Below are positions 10,060 through 20,336 of a DNA stretch of 64,000 nt, piece after piece (within the stretch, counting starts at the first letter, position 1; each line of letters begins with the position of its first letter). The translations under genes were made by a program, and so were the position numbers. Source of the DNA: Saccharomonospora cyanea NA-134 (GTDB lineage: Bacteria > Actinomycetota > Actinomycetes > Mycobacteriales > Pseudonocardiaceae); NCBI RefSeq assembly GCF_000244975.1, contig NZ_CM001440.1, forward strand, positions 372,001 through 436,000, written 5' to 3'. Under the pieces are notes generated by a model, which worked only from the letters and a program-made list of their open reading frames with translations, was not told the DNA's origin and ran no database searches.

Positions 10060-11462
10060 GCCCAGCGACCTCGATGGTTCCCTTCCTCGCACAGGCACAG
10101 GAGCCGATGACGAGGGCGGAACTGCTGGCGGACGACCCGCTGTGGTTGATCCTGCTCAAGGCAGTCGTCATCCTGCTCATCGGCCCGATCCTGACGGTGT
10201 TCCTCATCGTCGGGGAACGTAAGATCATCGGCCGGATGCAGAACCGTCCCGGGCCCAACCGCGTGGGCCCCGGCGGCTGGTTCCAGTCCGTCGCCGACGC
10301 GATCAAGCTGCCGTTCAAGGAACAGATCATCCCGGACACGGCCGATCGCAAGATCTACTTCCTCGCGCCCGTCATCACCGTGGTGCCCGCCCTGATCGGG
10401 CTCGCGGCCATCCCGTTCGGCCCCGAGGTGACGATCTTCGGCGAGCGCACCGTGCTGCAACTGATCGAACTGCCGGTCAGCGTGCTGCTGATCCTCGCGG
10501 GCGCCTCGGTCGGCGTGTACGGCATCGTGCTCGCCGGGTGGTCGTCCGGCTCGCCGTACCCACTGCTCGGTGGTCTTCGCTCGGCGGCCCAGGTGATCTC
10601 CTACGAGATCGCGATGGGGCTGTCCATCGTGGGCGTGGCGCTGTACGCGCAGTCGCTGTCCACGGGCGAGATCGTGGACGCGCAGGCGAGCGGTTGGTAC
10701 TTCTACCTGCTGCTGCCGAGCTTCGTCATCTACCTGATCTCGATGGTCGGTGAGACCAACCGTGCGCCGTTCGACCTCCCGGAGGCGGAGTCCGAACTCG
10801 TCGGTGGTTTCCACACCGAGTACAGCTCGATGAAGTTCGCGATGTTCTTCCTCGCCGAGTACACCAACATGGTCATCGTCTCGGCGTTCGCCACCACGCT
10901 GTTCCTCGGCGGCTGGATGTTCCCGTTCGTCGGCCTCGACTCGCCGCTCAACCAGGGCTGGTGGCCGGTGCTGTGGTTCTTCGGCAAGATGCTGCTCCTG
11001 CTGTTCGGTTTCATCTGGCTGCGCGGCACGCTGCCGAGGTTCCGCTACGACCAGTTCATGAAGCTCGGCTGGAAGGTGCTCATCCCGGTCGGCCTGGTCT
11101 GGATCCTGGTCATCTCGGCGATCAGGGCGCTGCGCACCGACGGCAACGTCTCCACGGGGCAGATCCTTGTCGTGGGCGCCATCATCATCGCCGTGCTGGT
11201 GCTGCTCACACTGCTGCTGCCGGAGAAGCAGGCCCCCGAGTCGGACGCGGTGCCCGTCACCGGCAGCGACTACCCGCTGCCACCGCTCGACCTCGCGGTG
11301 CCCAAGACGACCCCCCGCCAGAAGGCGCTGAAGGCGAAACAGCGTTCGACCCGCAAGTCCGTCGAGACCGGACAGTCGGAGGCCGGAAAGGCCGACGAAG
11401 CCGAGCGGGCGGAGCCGGCGTCGGTCACCTCAGGTAAGGAGAGCACCGATGGGAATGTTTGA
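10056..11462 (+). CDS. nuoH: NADH-quinone oxidoreductase subunit H
   Basis: This membrane subunit links the quinone site to the proton channels. It has 468 residues with about eight to nine hydrophobic helices. Signature blocks are [19 protein letters not shown], the acidic loop [20 protein letters not shown] and the C-terminal [15 protein letters not shown]. Beyond the last helix (about residue 390) is a charged tail of 70 or so residues rich in Lys, Glu and Ser, which many homologues lack. The GTG start overlaps the nuoG stop, and its end overlaps the nuoI start by 14 bases. Confidence 0.94.
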   Translation: MSPATSMVPFLAQAQEPMTRAELLADDPLWLILLKAVVILLIGPILTVFLIVGERKIIGRMQNRPGPNRVGPGGWFQSVADAIKLPFKEQIIPDTADRKIYFLAPVITVVPALIGLAAIPFGPEVTIFGERTVLQLIELPVSVLLILAGASVGVYGIVLAGWSSGSPYPLLGGLRSAAQVISYEIAMGLSIVGVALYAQSLSTGEIVDAQASGWYFYLLLPSFVIYLISMVGETNRAPFDLPEAESELVGGFHTEYSSMKFAMFFLAEYTNMVIVSAFATTLFLGGWMFPFVGLDSPLNQGWWPVLWFFGKMLLLLFGFIWLRGTLPRFRYDQFMKLGWKVLIPVGLVWILVISAIRALRTDGNVSTGQILVVGAIIIAVLVLLTLLLPEKQAPESDAVPVTGSDYPLPPLDLAVPKTTPRQKALKAKQRSTRKSVETGQSEAGKADEAERAEPASVTSGKESTDGNV

Positions 11463-12015
11463 TCCCATCAAGGGTTTCGGCGTCACCTTCGGAATGATGT
11501 TCAAGAAGGTGGCCACGGAGGAGTACCCGGAGATCGGGGCCCCCGCCGCGCCGCGTTACCACGGCCGCCACCAGCTCAACCGGCACCCGGACGGGCTGGA
11601 GAAGTGCGTCGGTTGTGAGCTGTGCGCGTGGGCGTGTCCCGCCGACGCGATCTTCGTCGAGGGCGGGGACAACACCGAGGAGGCCCGTTACTCGCCGGGC
11701 GAGCGGTACGGCAAGGACTACCAGATCAACTACCTGCGGTGCATCGGCTGCGGCCTGTGCGTCGAGGCGTGCCCCACCCGCTCCCTCACCATGATCAACT
11801 TCTACGAGCTCGCCGACGACGACCGGCAGAAGCTGATCTACACGAAGGAGGACCTGCTCGCACCGTTGCTGCCGGGCATGGAGCAGCCGCCGCACCCCAT
11901 GCGGCTGGGTGACGACGAGCAGGACTACTACGTCAAGGGACCCGAGCTCGCCCGGCAGCGCGGCGTGCCTTCCGGCGAGGTGGTCGAGACGTCCGGAGAG
12001 AAGGCAGTGCAATGA
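11449..12015 (+). CDS. nuoI: NADH-quinone oxidoreductase subunit I
   Basis: This 188-residue ferredoxin-like subunit carries clusters N6a and N6b, which relay electrons to NuoB. The two cluster motifs are [16 protein letters not shown] and [16 protein letters not shown]. The N-terminal amphipathic stretch [13 protein letters not shown] is the usual membrane anchor. The ATG at 11449 has GGAGAGC upstream and overlaps the end of nuoH by 14 bases, the deepest overlap in the operon. The stop overlaps nuoJ by 4 bases. Confidence 0.95.
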   Translation: MGMFDPIKGFGVTFGMMFKKVATEEYPEIGAPAAPRYHGRHQLNRHPDGLEKCVGCELCAWACPADAIFVEGGDNTEEARYSPGERYGKDYQINYLRCIGCGLCVEACPTRSLTMINFYELADDDRQKLIYTKEDLLAPLLPGMEQPPHPMRLGDDEQDYYVKGPELARQRGVPSGEVVETSGEKAVQ

Positions 12016-12929
12016 CCACCGGGATGACTCTGACGGCGCTGACCACGCCGCTGACGAACGGTGTCCTGGCCCAGGCCGAGGCGGGCGCGACCGTGTCGAC
12101 GGGCGAGGCGATCGCGTTCTGGATCCTCGGTCCGATCGCGCTGGCGGGCGCGTTGGGCATGGTGTTCGCCCGCAACGCGGTGCACTCGGCGCTGTGGCTC
12201 GTGTTGACGATGCTCTCGCTCGGGCTGCTGTACCTCACGCAACAGGCGCAGTTCCTCGGGTTCACCCAGATCATCGTCTACACCGGCGCGATCATGATGC
12301 TGTTCCTGTTCGTGCTCATGCTGGTGGGCCGCGAGTCGTCCGACTCGGTGGTCGAAGTGCTGCGCGGGCAACGACTGTTGGCCGGCCTCGTCGGCATCGG
12401 TGTCGCCGTGCTGCTGGCCGCCTCGCTGACCCGCGCCTTCGTGGACGTCACCCCGGCGCAGCCGCTCGACCCGTGGAGCGACGAGGGCGGCGGTGCGGGC
12501 GGCCTCGGCCGCATCATCTTCACCGACTACCTGTTCCCGTTCGAGTTGACGGCGGCGCTGCTGATCACCGCCGCGATGGCGGGCATGGTGCTGTCGTTCA
12601 CCACGCGGCACGTGAAGGGCGGCAAACGCAGCCAACGCGAGCTCGTCGTCGCACGGTTCCGCGGCGAGTACGAGCGGCCGTCCCCGAAGCCCGGCCCCGG
12701 CGTGTTCGCCACGTCCACCTCGGTGGCGACTCCCGCCCTGCTACCTGACGGATCGGTGGCGCCCGAGTCGCTGTCCGAGCTCATCGAGTCCACCCCCACC
12801 GCCAGGTTGCAGGCGCAGCGCGGGCGGGTGGCCGGTGAGACGGACAAGCCGGGCGCGAAGGCTCTCGTCGGTTCCGACACCGCGCGCGAGACCTCCGACG
12901 CAGGCTCCGACGAGGGGGAGGACAAGTGA
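12012..12929 (+). CDS. nuoJ: NADH-quinone oxidoreductase subunit J
   Basis: This membrane subunit has 305 residues. Five hydrophobic helices occupy residues 30-205, including the conserved [20 protein letters not shown] with the pi-bulge region. The remaining 95 or so residues form a hydrophilic, probably cytoplasmic tail absent from short homologues such as the E. coli protein of under 200 residues. Its stop overlaps the nuoK GTG start by 4 bases. Confidence 0.92.
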   Translation: MTTGMTLTALTTPLTNGVLAQAEAGATVSTGEAIAFWILGPIALAGALGMVFARNAVHSALWLVLTMLSLGLLYLTQQAQFLGFTQIIVYTGAIMMLFLFVLMLVGRESSDSVVEVLRGQRLLAGLVGIGVAVLLAASLTRAFVDVTPAQPLDPWSDEGGGAGGLGRIIFTDYLFPFELTAALLITAAMAGMVLSFTTRHVKGGKRSQRELVVARFRGEYERPSPKPGPGVFATSTSVATPALLPDGSVAPESLSELIESTPTARLQAQRGRVAGETDKPGAKALVGSDTARETSDAGSDEGEDK

Positions 12930-13225
12930 GCCCCACGTACTACCTGCTGCTGTCGGCGCTGCTGTTCACGATCGGCGCCGTCGGCGTCCTCGTGCGCCGC
13001 AACGCCGTCGTGGTGTTCATGTGCATCGAACTCATGCTGAACGCCGTGAACCTGTCGCTGGTGACGTTCTCGCGCATCAACGGCTCGATCGACGGTCAGG
13101 TGATGGCGTTCTTCGTGATGGTCGTCGCCGCGGCCGAGGTCGTGGTCGGGCTGGCGATCATCATGTCGATCTTCCGGACGCGGCGTTCGGCCTCGGTCGA
13201 CGACTCCAACCTGCTGAAGTACTAG
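12926..13225 (+). CDS. nuoK: NADH-quinone oxidoreductase subunit K
   Basis: This 99-residue MrpC-like subunit has three transmembrane helices. The conserved glutamates appear in [12 protein letters not shown] and [13 protein letters not shown], and the family motif [15 protein letters not shown] is intact. The GTG start lies in a GTGA overlap with nuoJ. A 22-base gap with ACAGGGA separates it from nuoL. Confidence 0.95.
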   Translation: MSPTYYLLLSALLFTIGAVGVLVRRNAVVVFMCIELMLNAVNLSLVTFSRINGSIDGQVMAFFVMVVAAAEVVVGLAIIMSIFRTRRSASVDDSNLLKY

Positions 13226-13247
13226 CCTCCAACCACAGGGAACTACC

Positions 13248-15146
13248 TTGATCGCTCTATCGTGGCTGCTGGTCGCGTTTCCCGCGCTCGGCGCCCTTGT
13301 GTTGTTGGTCGGTGGTAACCGCACCAACGCGTGGGGGCACGTGCTGGGCTGCGCGACGGTCATCGCGTCGTTCGTCTACGGCTTGGCGCTGTTCTTCAGC
13401 GAGTCGCTGTCCGAGGCCGCCGACACGACGGTCTACTCGTGGATTCCCGTCGAGTCGTTGCAGGTCGACTTCGGACTGCGCATCGACCCGCTGTCGGTGA
13501 CGTTCGTCCTGCTGATCACCGGTGTGGGCGCGCTGATCCACATCTACTCGATCGGGTACATGTCGAACGACGCCTCGCGGCGCCGGTTCTTCGGGTACCT
13601 CAACCTCTTCGTCGCCGCGATGCTGGTGCTGGTGCTCGGCAACAGCTTCGTGATGCTGTACCTGGGCTGGGAAGGCGTCGGTCTGGCGTCGTACCTGCTG
13701 ATCGGCTGGTACCAGGACCGGCCGTCGGCGGCCACCGCCGCGAAGAAGGCGTTCCTGATGAACCGCGTCGGCGACGTGGGGCTGGCGCTGGCGATCTTTT
13801 TGATGTTCAAGTACATCGGCAGCACGAGCTACACCGAGGTGTTCGCGGGCGTCGGTGATCTCTCGCCGGGCGTGATCACCGCCATCGCGCTCCTGCTGCT
13901 GCTCGGTGCGTGCGGCAAGTCGGGTCAGTTCCCGCTCCAGGCGTGGTTGCCCGACGCGATGGAGGGCCCGACGCCGGTGTCGGCGCTGATCCACGCCGCC
14001 ACGATGGTCACCGCGGGCGTGTACCTCATCGCCCGCGCCGCGCCGATCTACAACCTCACCGAGGACGGGCGGCTGGTCGTCACCATCGTCGGTGCGTTCA
14101 CGCTGCTGCTCGGGTCGATCATCGGTTGCGCCTACGACGACATCAAGAAGGTGCTCGCGTACTCGACCGTCAGCCAGATCGGCTACATGATGCTGGCCGT
14201 CGGCCTCGGACCGTTCGGCTACGCGCTGGGCATCGCGCACCTGCTCACGCACGGCTTCTTCAAAGCGGGGCTGTTCCTCGGCGCGGGCTCGGTCATGCAC
14301 GCCATGAACGACGAGGTCGACATGCGCAAGTTCGGCGGGCTGGCGAAGAAGATGCCGATCACGGCCGCCACGTTCGGTCTCGGCTACCTCGCGATCATCG
14401 GCTTCCCGTTCCTGTCCGGTTTCTGGACGAAGGACGCCATCATCGAGGCGGCGTTCGGTCAGGAAGGCTGGCGCGGCTGGGTGTTCGGTGGCGCCGCGCT
14501 GCTGGCCGCGGGCATCACCGGCTTCTACATGACACGGCTGGTACTGCTGACGTTCTTCGGCAAGGAACGCTGGCGCGAGACGACGTCGGCCGACGGCCGC
14601 GAGTTCCACCCGCACGAGTCGCCACCGGTGATGACCGTGCCGATGATCGTGCTGGCGGTCGGTTCGGTGGCCGCGGGCTTTTTGCTGATGTCGGGCGACA
14701 CGCTCGCCGAGTTCCTCGTGCCCTCGGTGGGCACGCTGGCCGAGGCCGAGCACGGCGCCCTCCCGCACGCACTGGTGCCGTGGCTGACCGTGGGGCTGTC
14801 CGCGCTCGGCGTGCTGCTCGCCTGGACGCTGTTCGGCAGGCGGCCGACCCCGGTCGAACGGCCGGAGCGCGTGTCCTGGCCCGTCCGGGCGGCCCGTAAG
14901 GACCTGTACGGCAACGCTCTGAACGAGGCGCTCGTCGCCACGCCGGGGCTGTGGCTCACCCGCTTCGCGGTGTTCCTCGACAACCGCGGGGTCGACGGCG
15001 CGGTGAACGGGCTCGCCGCGGTGTTCGGTGGCGGCTCCAGCCGCCTGCGCAGGATGCAGACCGGGTTCGTGCGGTCGTACGCGTTGTCGATGCTCGGCGG
15101 GTCGTTCCTGCTCGTCGCCGCACTGCTGTTGGTGAGGTTCTCATGA
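13248..15146 (+). CDS. nuoL: NADH-quinone oxidoreductase subunit L
   Basis: This is the distal antiporter-like proton-pumping subunit, 632 residues with about 15 or more helices and a long amphipathic C-terminal arm. Key blocks are [17 protein letters not shown] with the conserved glutamate, [32 protein letters not shown] with the channel lysine, and [13 protein letters not shown]. The start is a rare TTG, supported by CACAGGGA 7 bases upstream and by alignment of the first helix. The stop overlaps nuoM by 4 bases. Confidence 0.94.
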   Translation: MIALSWLLVAFPALGALVLLVGGNRTNAWGHVLGCATVIASFVYGLALFFSESLSEAADTTVYSWIPVESLQVDFGLRIDPLSVTFVLLITGVGALIHIYSIGYMSNDASRRRFFGYLNLFVAAMLVLVLGNSFVMLYLGWEGVGLASYLLIGWYQDRPSAATAAKKAFLMNRVGDVGLALAIFLMFKYIGSTSYTEVFAGVGDLSPGVITAIALLLLLGACGKSGQFPLQAWLPDAMEGPTPVSALIHAATMVTAGVYLIARAAPIYNLTEDGRLVVTIVGAFTLLLGSIIGCAYDDIKKVLAYSTVSQIGYMMLAVGLGPFGYALGIAHLLTHGFFKAGLFLGAGSVMHAMNDEVDMRKFGGLAKKMPITAATFGLGYLAIIGFPFLSGFWTKDAIIEAAFGQEGWRGWVFGGAALLAAGITGFYMTRLVLLTFFGKERWRETTSADGREFHPHESPPVMTVPMIVLAVGSVAAGFLLMSGDTLAEFLVPSVGTLAEAEHGALPHALVPWLTVGLSALGVLLAWTLFGRRPTPVERPERVSWPVRAARKDLYGNALNEALVATPGLWLTRFAVFLDNRGVDGAVNGLAAVFGGGSSRLRRMQTGFVRSYALSMLGGSFLLVAALLLVRFS

Positions 15147-16735
15147 GTTGGCTCGTTGCCCTGATCCTGCTGCCGCTGGTGGGCGCACTGGCGGTGGTCG
15201 GCCTGCGCAACAACGACCGGGCGGCGACGCTGGTGGCGCTGGCCGTGTCCGTTGCGGAGTTGCTGCTGATCGTGCCCACCTGGCTGGCCTACGACCCCGG
15301 TGGCGACCGGATCCAGCTCGCCACGTCGGTCGACTGGATTCCCGCGCTGGGTGTGCACATCTCGTTCGGCGTCGACGGCATCGCGCTCGTCATGATCGCG
15401 GTGATCGCGCTGTTGGTGCCGGTGGTGATCGGTGCGCTGAACTCCACGGACCGTCTGCCCGAGGGCCGTTCGGCGGGCGGGTTCCTGTCGCTGGTCCTGG
15501 TGCAGGAGGCGTTGACCGTCGCCGTGTTCGCGGCGACCGACGTGTTCCTGTTCTACGTCCTGTTCGAGATCATGCTCGTGCCGATGTACTTCCTCATCGG
15601 CTTCTACGGTGGGCCGAAGCGGCAGTACGCGGCCGTGAAGTTCTTCCTCTACTCGTTCCTCGGCGGCCTGATCATGCTCGCCTCCGCCATCGGCGCGTAC
15701 GTGCTGGCCGCGGACGAGCTGGGTGAGGGCACGTTCGACTGGGCCACGCTGGTGTCGGTGGTCAGCGACGCTCCGCTGGAGACCCAGATCTGGCTCTTCC
15801 TCGGGTTCTTCGTCGCGTTCGCCATCAAGGCGCCGCTCGTGCCGTTCCACACCTGGCTTCCGGACGCTGCGGGCCAGGCCCCGATCGCCGTCACGGTGTT
15901 GCTGGTGGGTGTGCTCGACAAGGTCGGCACGTTCGGCTTCCTGCGCTACAGCCTGCCGATGTTCCCCGACGCGAGCGTGCAGCTCGCGCCGCTGGTGCTC
16001 GTGCTGGCCGTGCTCGGCGTGATCTACGGCTCGATCCTCGCGGCGGGCCAGCAGGACATGAAGCGGTTCGTGGCCTACGTGTCGATCGCCCACTTCGGAT
16101 TCATCGCGCTCGGCATCTTCGCGTTCACGCCGCAGGCCATGGTGGGTTCGGCGACGTACATGCTCAACCACAGCCTCGCCACGGGCATGCTGATCCTCGT
16201 GATCGGCATCGTCGCCGCGCGCGGCACCTCGACGCGGATCTCGGACTACGGCGGCATGTTCAAGCTGACCCCGATCCTCGGTGGCATGCTGCTGTTGGCC
16301 GGGATGTCCACACTGTCCCTGCCGGGCACGAACTCGTTCGTCAGCGAGTTCCTCGTGCTGCTGGGTGCGTTCGACTCGCGCCCGGTGTACGCGATCATCG
16401 CCACGGTGGGCATGGTGCTCGCCGCCGCGTACGTGCTCTGGCTGTACCAGCGGATCATGACCGGCCCGGTGCGGGGAGCCGCGCTCGTGGACGTCACGGA
16501 CGGCGGCGCCGTGCCGGACGCCACCCCGGCCGGTGGTGGGACAGGCACCGCCACGGCGGTCGCCCCGGAGAAGACCGAGACCCGCAAGGCGATCCGTGAT
16601 CTGTCCGGCAAGGAAATCGCGGTGCTCGCACCGCTCGTCGTGTTGATCGTCGGCCTCGGGTTCTACCCGCAGCCGGTGCTCGACACGGTGACACCGTCGG
16701 TGGAAGCGACACTGCAAGCGGTGCAGGAAAGGTAA
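15143..16735 (+). CDS. nuoM: NADH-quinone oxidoreductase subunit M
   Basis: This is the second antiporter-like subunit, 530 residues and about 14 helices. [17 protein letters not shown] carries the conserved glutamate, and [32 protein letters not shown] the lysine and half-channel histidine. [16 protein letters not shown] and [14 protein letters not shown] follow. The ATG at 15143 sits in an ATGA overlap with nuoL. A glycine-rich cytoplasmic loop near residues 455-475 interrupts the last helices. Confidence 0.94.
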   Translation: MSWLVALILLPLVGALAVVGLRNNDRAATLVALAVSVAELLLIVPTWLAYDPGGDRIQLATSVDWIPALGVHISFGVDGIALVMIAVIALLVPVVIGALNSTDRLPEGRSAGGFLSLVLVQEALTVAVFAATDVFLFYVLFEIMLVPMYFLIGFYGGPKRQYAAVKFFLYSFLGGLIMLASAIGAYVLAADELGEGTFDWATLVSVVSDAPLETQIWLFLGFFVAFAIKAPLVPFHTWLPDAAGQAPIAVTVLLVGVLDKVGTFGFLRYSLPMFPDASVQLAPLVLVLAVLGVIYGSILAAGQQDMKRFVAYVSIAHFGFIALGIFAFTPQAMVGSATYMLNHSLATGMLILVIGIVAARGTSTRISDYGGMFKLTPILGGMLLLAGMSTLSLPGTNSFVSEFLVLLGAFDSRPVYAIIATVGMVLAAAYVLWLYQRIMTGPVRGAALVDVTDGGAVPDATPAGGGTGTATAVAPEKTETRKAIRDLSGKEIAVLAPLVVLIVGLGFYPQPVLDTVTPSVEATLQAVQER

Positions 16736-16743
16736 TCCCAGCC

Positions 16744-18315
16744 GTGTTGAACCTTCATCTCGCCCAGCAGGGACCGATCGAAGCGCCCGCCATCGATTTC
16801 CCGGCCGTCATGCCGCTGGTGATCGTGCTCGGCGTGGCGTGCGTCGGGGTGTTGCTGGAGGCGTTCCTGCCCAGGCACCAGCGGTGGACGGCGCAGGTGG
16901 CGCTGAGTCTGCTCGCCGTCGCCGGTGCCGGTGTGGCCCTGGCGCTGTACCTGCCCGACGCTCCCGAGCACGGCACCACGACGTTGAGCGGCACCCTCGC
17001 CGTCGACTCCCCCGCGCTGTTTTTGTGGGGCACGCTGCTCGCCCTCTCGGTGGCGGCGTTGCTGCTCATCGCCGACCGCACGGTCGAGCGGGGTGGTGCG
17101 TTCGTGGCGGAGGCCGGTATCAGTCCCGGCACCTTCCAGGACAAGGAGCAGGCCAGGACCCAGTCGATGTCGACCGAGGTCTTCCCGCTCACGCTGTTCG
17201 CGCTCGGCGGCATGATGGCGTTCACGGCGGCCAACGACCTGCTGACCATGTTCGTGGCGCTCGAGGTGCTGAGCCTCCCGCTCTACCTGATGTGCGCGCT
17301 GGCGCGCAGGCGGCGCCTGCTGTCGCAGGAAGCGTCGGTGAAGTACTTCCTGCTCGGTGCGTTTGCGAGTGCCTTCTTCCTGTACGGTCTCGCGCTGCTC
17401 TACGGCTACGCCGGTTCGGTGCGGCTGTCGGACATCGCGAACGCCACCGCGGGCACCGACCGTTCCGACACGCTGCTGTTCGCCGGGCTCGGCCTGCTCA
17501 TGGTGGGTCTGCTGTTCAAGGCGTCCGTCGGCCCGTTCCACACGTGGACCCCGGACGTCTACCAGGGGGCGCCGACCCCGGTCACGGCGTTCATGGCCGC
17601 GTGCACCAAGGTGGCGGCGTTCGGCGGCATGCTGCGGGTGCTGACGGTGGCCTTCGAGTCGACCCACTGGGAGTGGCGCGGCGTGCTGTGGGGCGTGGCC
17701 ATCGTGTCGATGCTGATCGGCGCGGTGCTGGGTCTCACGCAGACCGACGTCAAGCGCATGATCGCGTACTCGTCCATCGCGCACGCCGGGTTCCTGCTGG
17801 TGGGGACGATGGCGCTGACCGACGAGGGCCTTTCGGGCACGCTGTTCTACCTGCTCGCGTACGGCTTCACCACGCTGGCCGCGTTCGGTGTGGTGTCGCT
17901 GGTGCGCGACGGGAGCGGTGAGGCCACGCACCTGTCGGCGTGGGCGGGGCTGGCGAAGCGTTCCCCCGTGTTGGCGGCCGTGTTCACGTTCCTGCTCTTC
18001 GCCCTCGCCGGTATCCCGTTGACGAGTGGGTTCGTGGGCAAGTTCGTGGTGTTCTCGGCGGCTTTGTCCGACGGGATGGCGCCGTTGGTGGTGATCGGTC
18101 TGGTGTTCAGCGCGGTCGCGGCGTTCTTCTACCTGCGCGTGGTCGTGCTGATGTACTTCTCCAAGCCCGCCGAGGACGGCCCCACCGTCAGCGTGCCGGG
18201 CACCTTCACCACGGCGGCCATCACGCTGGGTGTGGTAGTGACGCTCCTGCTCGGCGTCGCGCCGACGTTCGCGCTCGACTGGGCGGGCGCGGGCGGTTTC
18301 TCCATCACGTCGTGA
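16744..18315 (+). CDS. nuoN: NADH-quinone oxidoreductase subunit N
   Basis: This is the third antiporter-like subunit, 523 residues. FVALEVLSLPLYLMCALAR, ASVKYFLLGAFASAFFLYG, FKASVGPFHTWTPDVYQGAPTPVTAFMA and RMIAYSSIAHAGFLLVG are all present. The GTG start follows nuoM by 8 bases with GGAAAGG upstream. It is the last gene of the operon, converging on the EspG-like gene with only 6 bases between the stops. Confidence 0.94.
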   Translation: MLNLHLAQQGPIEAPAIDFPAVMPLVIVLGVACVGVLLEAFLPRHQRWTAQVALSLLAVAGAGVALALYLPDAPEHGTTTLSGTLAVDSPALFLWGTLLALSVAALLLIADRTVERGGAFVAEAGISPGTFQDKEQARTQSMSTEVFPLTLFALGGMMAFTAANDLLTMFVALEVLSLPLYLMCALARRRRLLSQEASVKYFLLGAFASAFFLYGLALLYGYAGSVRLSDIANATAGTDRSDTLLFAGLGLLMVGLLFKASVGPFHTWTPDVYQGAPTPVTAFMAACTKVAAFGGMLRVLTVAFESTHWEWRGVLWGVAIVSMLIGAVLGLTQTDVKRMIAYSSIAHAGFLLVGTMALTDEGLSGTLFYLLAYGFTTLAAFGVVSLVRDGSGEATHLSAWAGLAKRSPVLAAVFTFLLFALAGIPLTSGFVGKFVVFSAALSDGMAPLVVIGLVFSAVAAFFYLRVVVLMYFSKPAEDGPTVSVPGTFTTAAITLGVVVTLLLGVAPTFALDWAGAGGFSITS

Positions 18316-18321
18316 GTGGTT

Positions 18322-19017
18322 TCAGTCCAGGGTGGCGCGAAGAGCGGCCACCCTGGACACCAGGCCGCCAGGGCTGCCCGGGAACACGGTGATGTGGTCA
18401 CCTTCGCGTTGCAGCCCGACCCGGCCGAGGTCGACGTCGAGATAGCACACGGCGCCTGCCGCCTCGATCCGGTCACCACCGTCGGGCCGCCGTGCCACAC
18501 GCAGGTAGCCGAGCCCGTGCTCCGGGCGGGAGAGCAGGTCGTGCAAATCCTCCCCGGCGGGGTCGTCGGGCCCCTCCCGCAGCTGGCGCGTGTGCACCGG
18601 GAACGGTTCGAACACCGGAACGTCGGCGGGCGGCAGGGTGCCGACGAGTACGTCGGGCAGCGTTCGCGCTGTGGTGGTGTCGAGGTGCACTCGGTCGCCG
18701 GCCCTGACCGCGACGACCACCGACCGACCGCGTGCGGCGACGAGCGCATGGTGTTGCGTCTCGCCTGAGCGCACGTGCGCGAAGTACTCGGTGTGGGGCC
18801 TGTCGAGCACGCGCAGGACGTCTTCGAACCCGGGTTCGAGCCGGGTTCCCCTGGTGAGTCCCGCAGCGGCGAGTTCGTTGGCGGTCTCCGCTGCCACGCG
18901 AGCGGTAGCGGACGGCGGAACGTACCGGGCGCCGCCCGAGAAGATCGCGTGTGGGGTGTGGCAGCCGATGGCCGACAGCGCGGCGAGGAACGTGTGCAGG
19001 GTCAGTTCGACCGCCAC
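18322..19017 (-). CDS. EspG-family type VII secretion chaperone
   Basis: This 231-residue protein resembles the EspG family (ESX secretion-associated), cytosolic chaperones that bind PPE proteins before export. The N-terminal block LTLHTFLAALSAIGCHTPHAIF and the mixed alpha/beta layout fit, but similarity to mycobacterial EspG is low and the call leans on context. The GTG start overlaps the 3' end of the PPE-like gene by 16 bases, so the two are translationally coupled. No EccA-E or mycosin gene is in the window, so the secretion machine must be elsewhere. Confidence 0.65.
   Translation of the reverse strand: MAVELTLHTFLAALSAIGCHTPHAIFSGGARYVPPSATARVAAETANELAAAGLTRGTRLEPGFEDVLRVLDRPHTEYFAHVRSGETQHHALVAARGRSVVVAVRAGDRVHLDTTTARTLPDVLVGTLPPADVPVFEPFPVHTRQLREGPDDPAGEDLHDLLSRPEHGLGYLRVARRPDGGDRIEAAGAVCYLDVDLGRVGLQREGDHITVFPGSPGGLVSRVAALRATLD
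18326..18357. terminator. Hairpin terminator of the nuo operon, embedded in the EspG-like gene
   Basis: TCCAGGGTGGC (18326-18336) pairs perfectly with GCCACCCTGGA (18347-18357) over a 10-base loop. It starts 11 bases after the nuoN stop and lies inside the last codons of the convergent minus-strand gene. No T-run follows, as is common in high-GC actinobacteria. Confidence 0.6.
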
Positions 19018-20330
19018 GTTCCACCTCGATGTGTCTGGTGCGTTCGACCGATGACCGGTGGCGCGGTCTTGGGCAGAGGGTCGCTGAAGGTGTCCTCCGG
19101 ATCGGGGTTACGCAGGTAGTCGGGGCGGCTGCGGTCCTTGTCCTCGGCGCCGCCGCGAGCTGCGGCACCCATCGGCAGCCCGGTGGTACCCCTGGCGGCC
19201 GTACCGTTGGCGGTGCCCGGCACGGGGGCCGTGCCGCCACGGGCATGGTCGCCGAGCCCGCCGACCATGCCCGCCCCGCTGCCACGGCCGGGCGGCGACG
19301 GGTGTCCGGGAGGTGGCGTGGTGGGGGTGCGTCCCGGCGTGTTCGCGTTCGGTGAGTTCGGAGGCGGCGTTGCCGGCCCGTGCGAGGGCGGCGCCGTTCC
19401 TCCCGTTCTGAGCGGGACGTTGCGCGGGCCGGAGCCGGTGCCGGTGGGTGCGGGCGTCCAGGCGTGCTGTGTCGCCGGGAGGTGAGTGCCCGGCCTGCCG
19501 GACGGCCCGAACTGGGCGTCGCCGGGAGACGGAGGTGGGGCAGTGACGGTCGGCTGTGACGTGTGGGCGGCCGCGTGGGTGCCGTCGGTGCGTTCCGGTG
19601 AGGGCGCAGGAGACGGGGAGGCCGTGCCCGCCGACGTGTTCGAGGGGTGGGAGTGCCGTTCTGGCGAGGTGGCCGATGCGGAGCCGGCCGTGGAGTCGGA
19701 GGACTCGACCAGTTCGATCGAGTCTGGACCACGCCCTACGGGAACGAGCTGGAGCTCGCCGGAGTCTCCGAGGGCCGGTCCGCTCGCTCCGGTCCGAGTG
19801 ATCCCGATGCCGTCGGTGGTCAATGGGGAGTACCGGGCGGGCAGCGCGTCGCTGTTGGCGGTGCTGGCCTGGTGGTAGGAGCGGAACGCGGCGACGTTGT
19901 TCAGGGCGGCGCGTTCGTAGGCGTCGAGGCTCGTTCGGTACGAGTTGCCGCCGAGCAGGTCGCGTACGACGTCCTCCCTGGTGGGAACCGGTGGTTGCGG
20001 CGGCACAGGCACGACGCTGTCGCGGGCTCCGGCGAAGGCGGTGATCTGGTCCGTGAGCGTGCGGTCGACACTCCGGAGCAGAGCCCCGTCGGTCTCCGAC
20101 GCCAGCGCGAGCGGCATCGCGAGCACAGCGGCGCGGCTTCCCGCACCGCCCTCCCAGCCACGGTCGGTCTCCTCGGCGGCAGCCCGCACGTCGGCGGTGA
20201 GGTCGTCCAGCACCTGACGGAGCCGTCCGGCGGCTTCCGCGGCGGCGGACAACCTGCCTGGGCCGTTGCCGCCGGTGACCTGCTCGTAGATCTCGGCAGC
20301 CGTGAGCGGTCTTTCGAGAGTCATGATCAC
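19002..20330 (-). CDS. PPE-like type VII secretion substrate with Pro/Gly-rich tail
   Basis: This protein has 442 residues in two parts. Residues 1-185 are a helical domain with WEG at 59-61, matching the WxG turn of WXG100/PPE hairpins, followed by a long charged helix and NNVAAFRSYHQAS. Residues 190-442 are a low-complexity tail rich in Pro, Gly, Thr and Ser, probably disordered outside the membrane. It sits between a DUF3558 lipoprotein gene (6 bases away) and the EspG-like chaperone. I infer a secreted partner of the small protein at 20954-21499. No catalytic domain is visible. Confidence 0.6.
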   Translation of the reverse strand: MIMTLERPLTAAEIYEQVTGGNGPGRLSAAAEAAGRLRQVLDDLTADVRAAAEETDRGWEGGAGSRAAVLAMPLALASETDGALLRSVDRTLTDQITAFAGARDSVVPVPPQPPVPTREDVVRDLLGGNSYRTSLDAYERAALNNVAAFRSYHQASTANSDALPARYSPLTTDGIGITRTGASGPALGDSGELQLVPVGRGPDSIELVESSDSTAGSASATSPERHSHPSNTSAGTASPSPAPSPERTDGTHAAAHTSQPTVTAPPPSPGDAQFGPSGRPGTHLPATQHAWTPAPTGTGSGPRNVPLRTGGTAPPSHGPATPPPNSPNANTPGRTPTTPPPGHPSPPGRGSGAGMVGGLGDHARGGTAPVPGTANGTAARGTTGLPMGAAARGGAEDKDRSRPDYLRNPDPEDTFSDPLPKTAPPVIGRTHQTHRGGTWRSN

Positions 20331-20336
20331 CCGCTG

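Noticed and set aside
14525-16717. A minus-strand frame of 730 codons across nuoL and nuoM
   Set aside because: It mirrors two well-supported membrane subunits and has the typical composition of a reverse-frame shadow, with no start site or homology.
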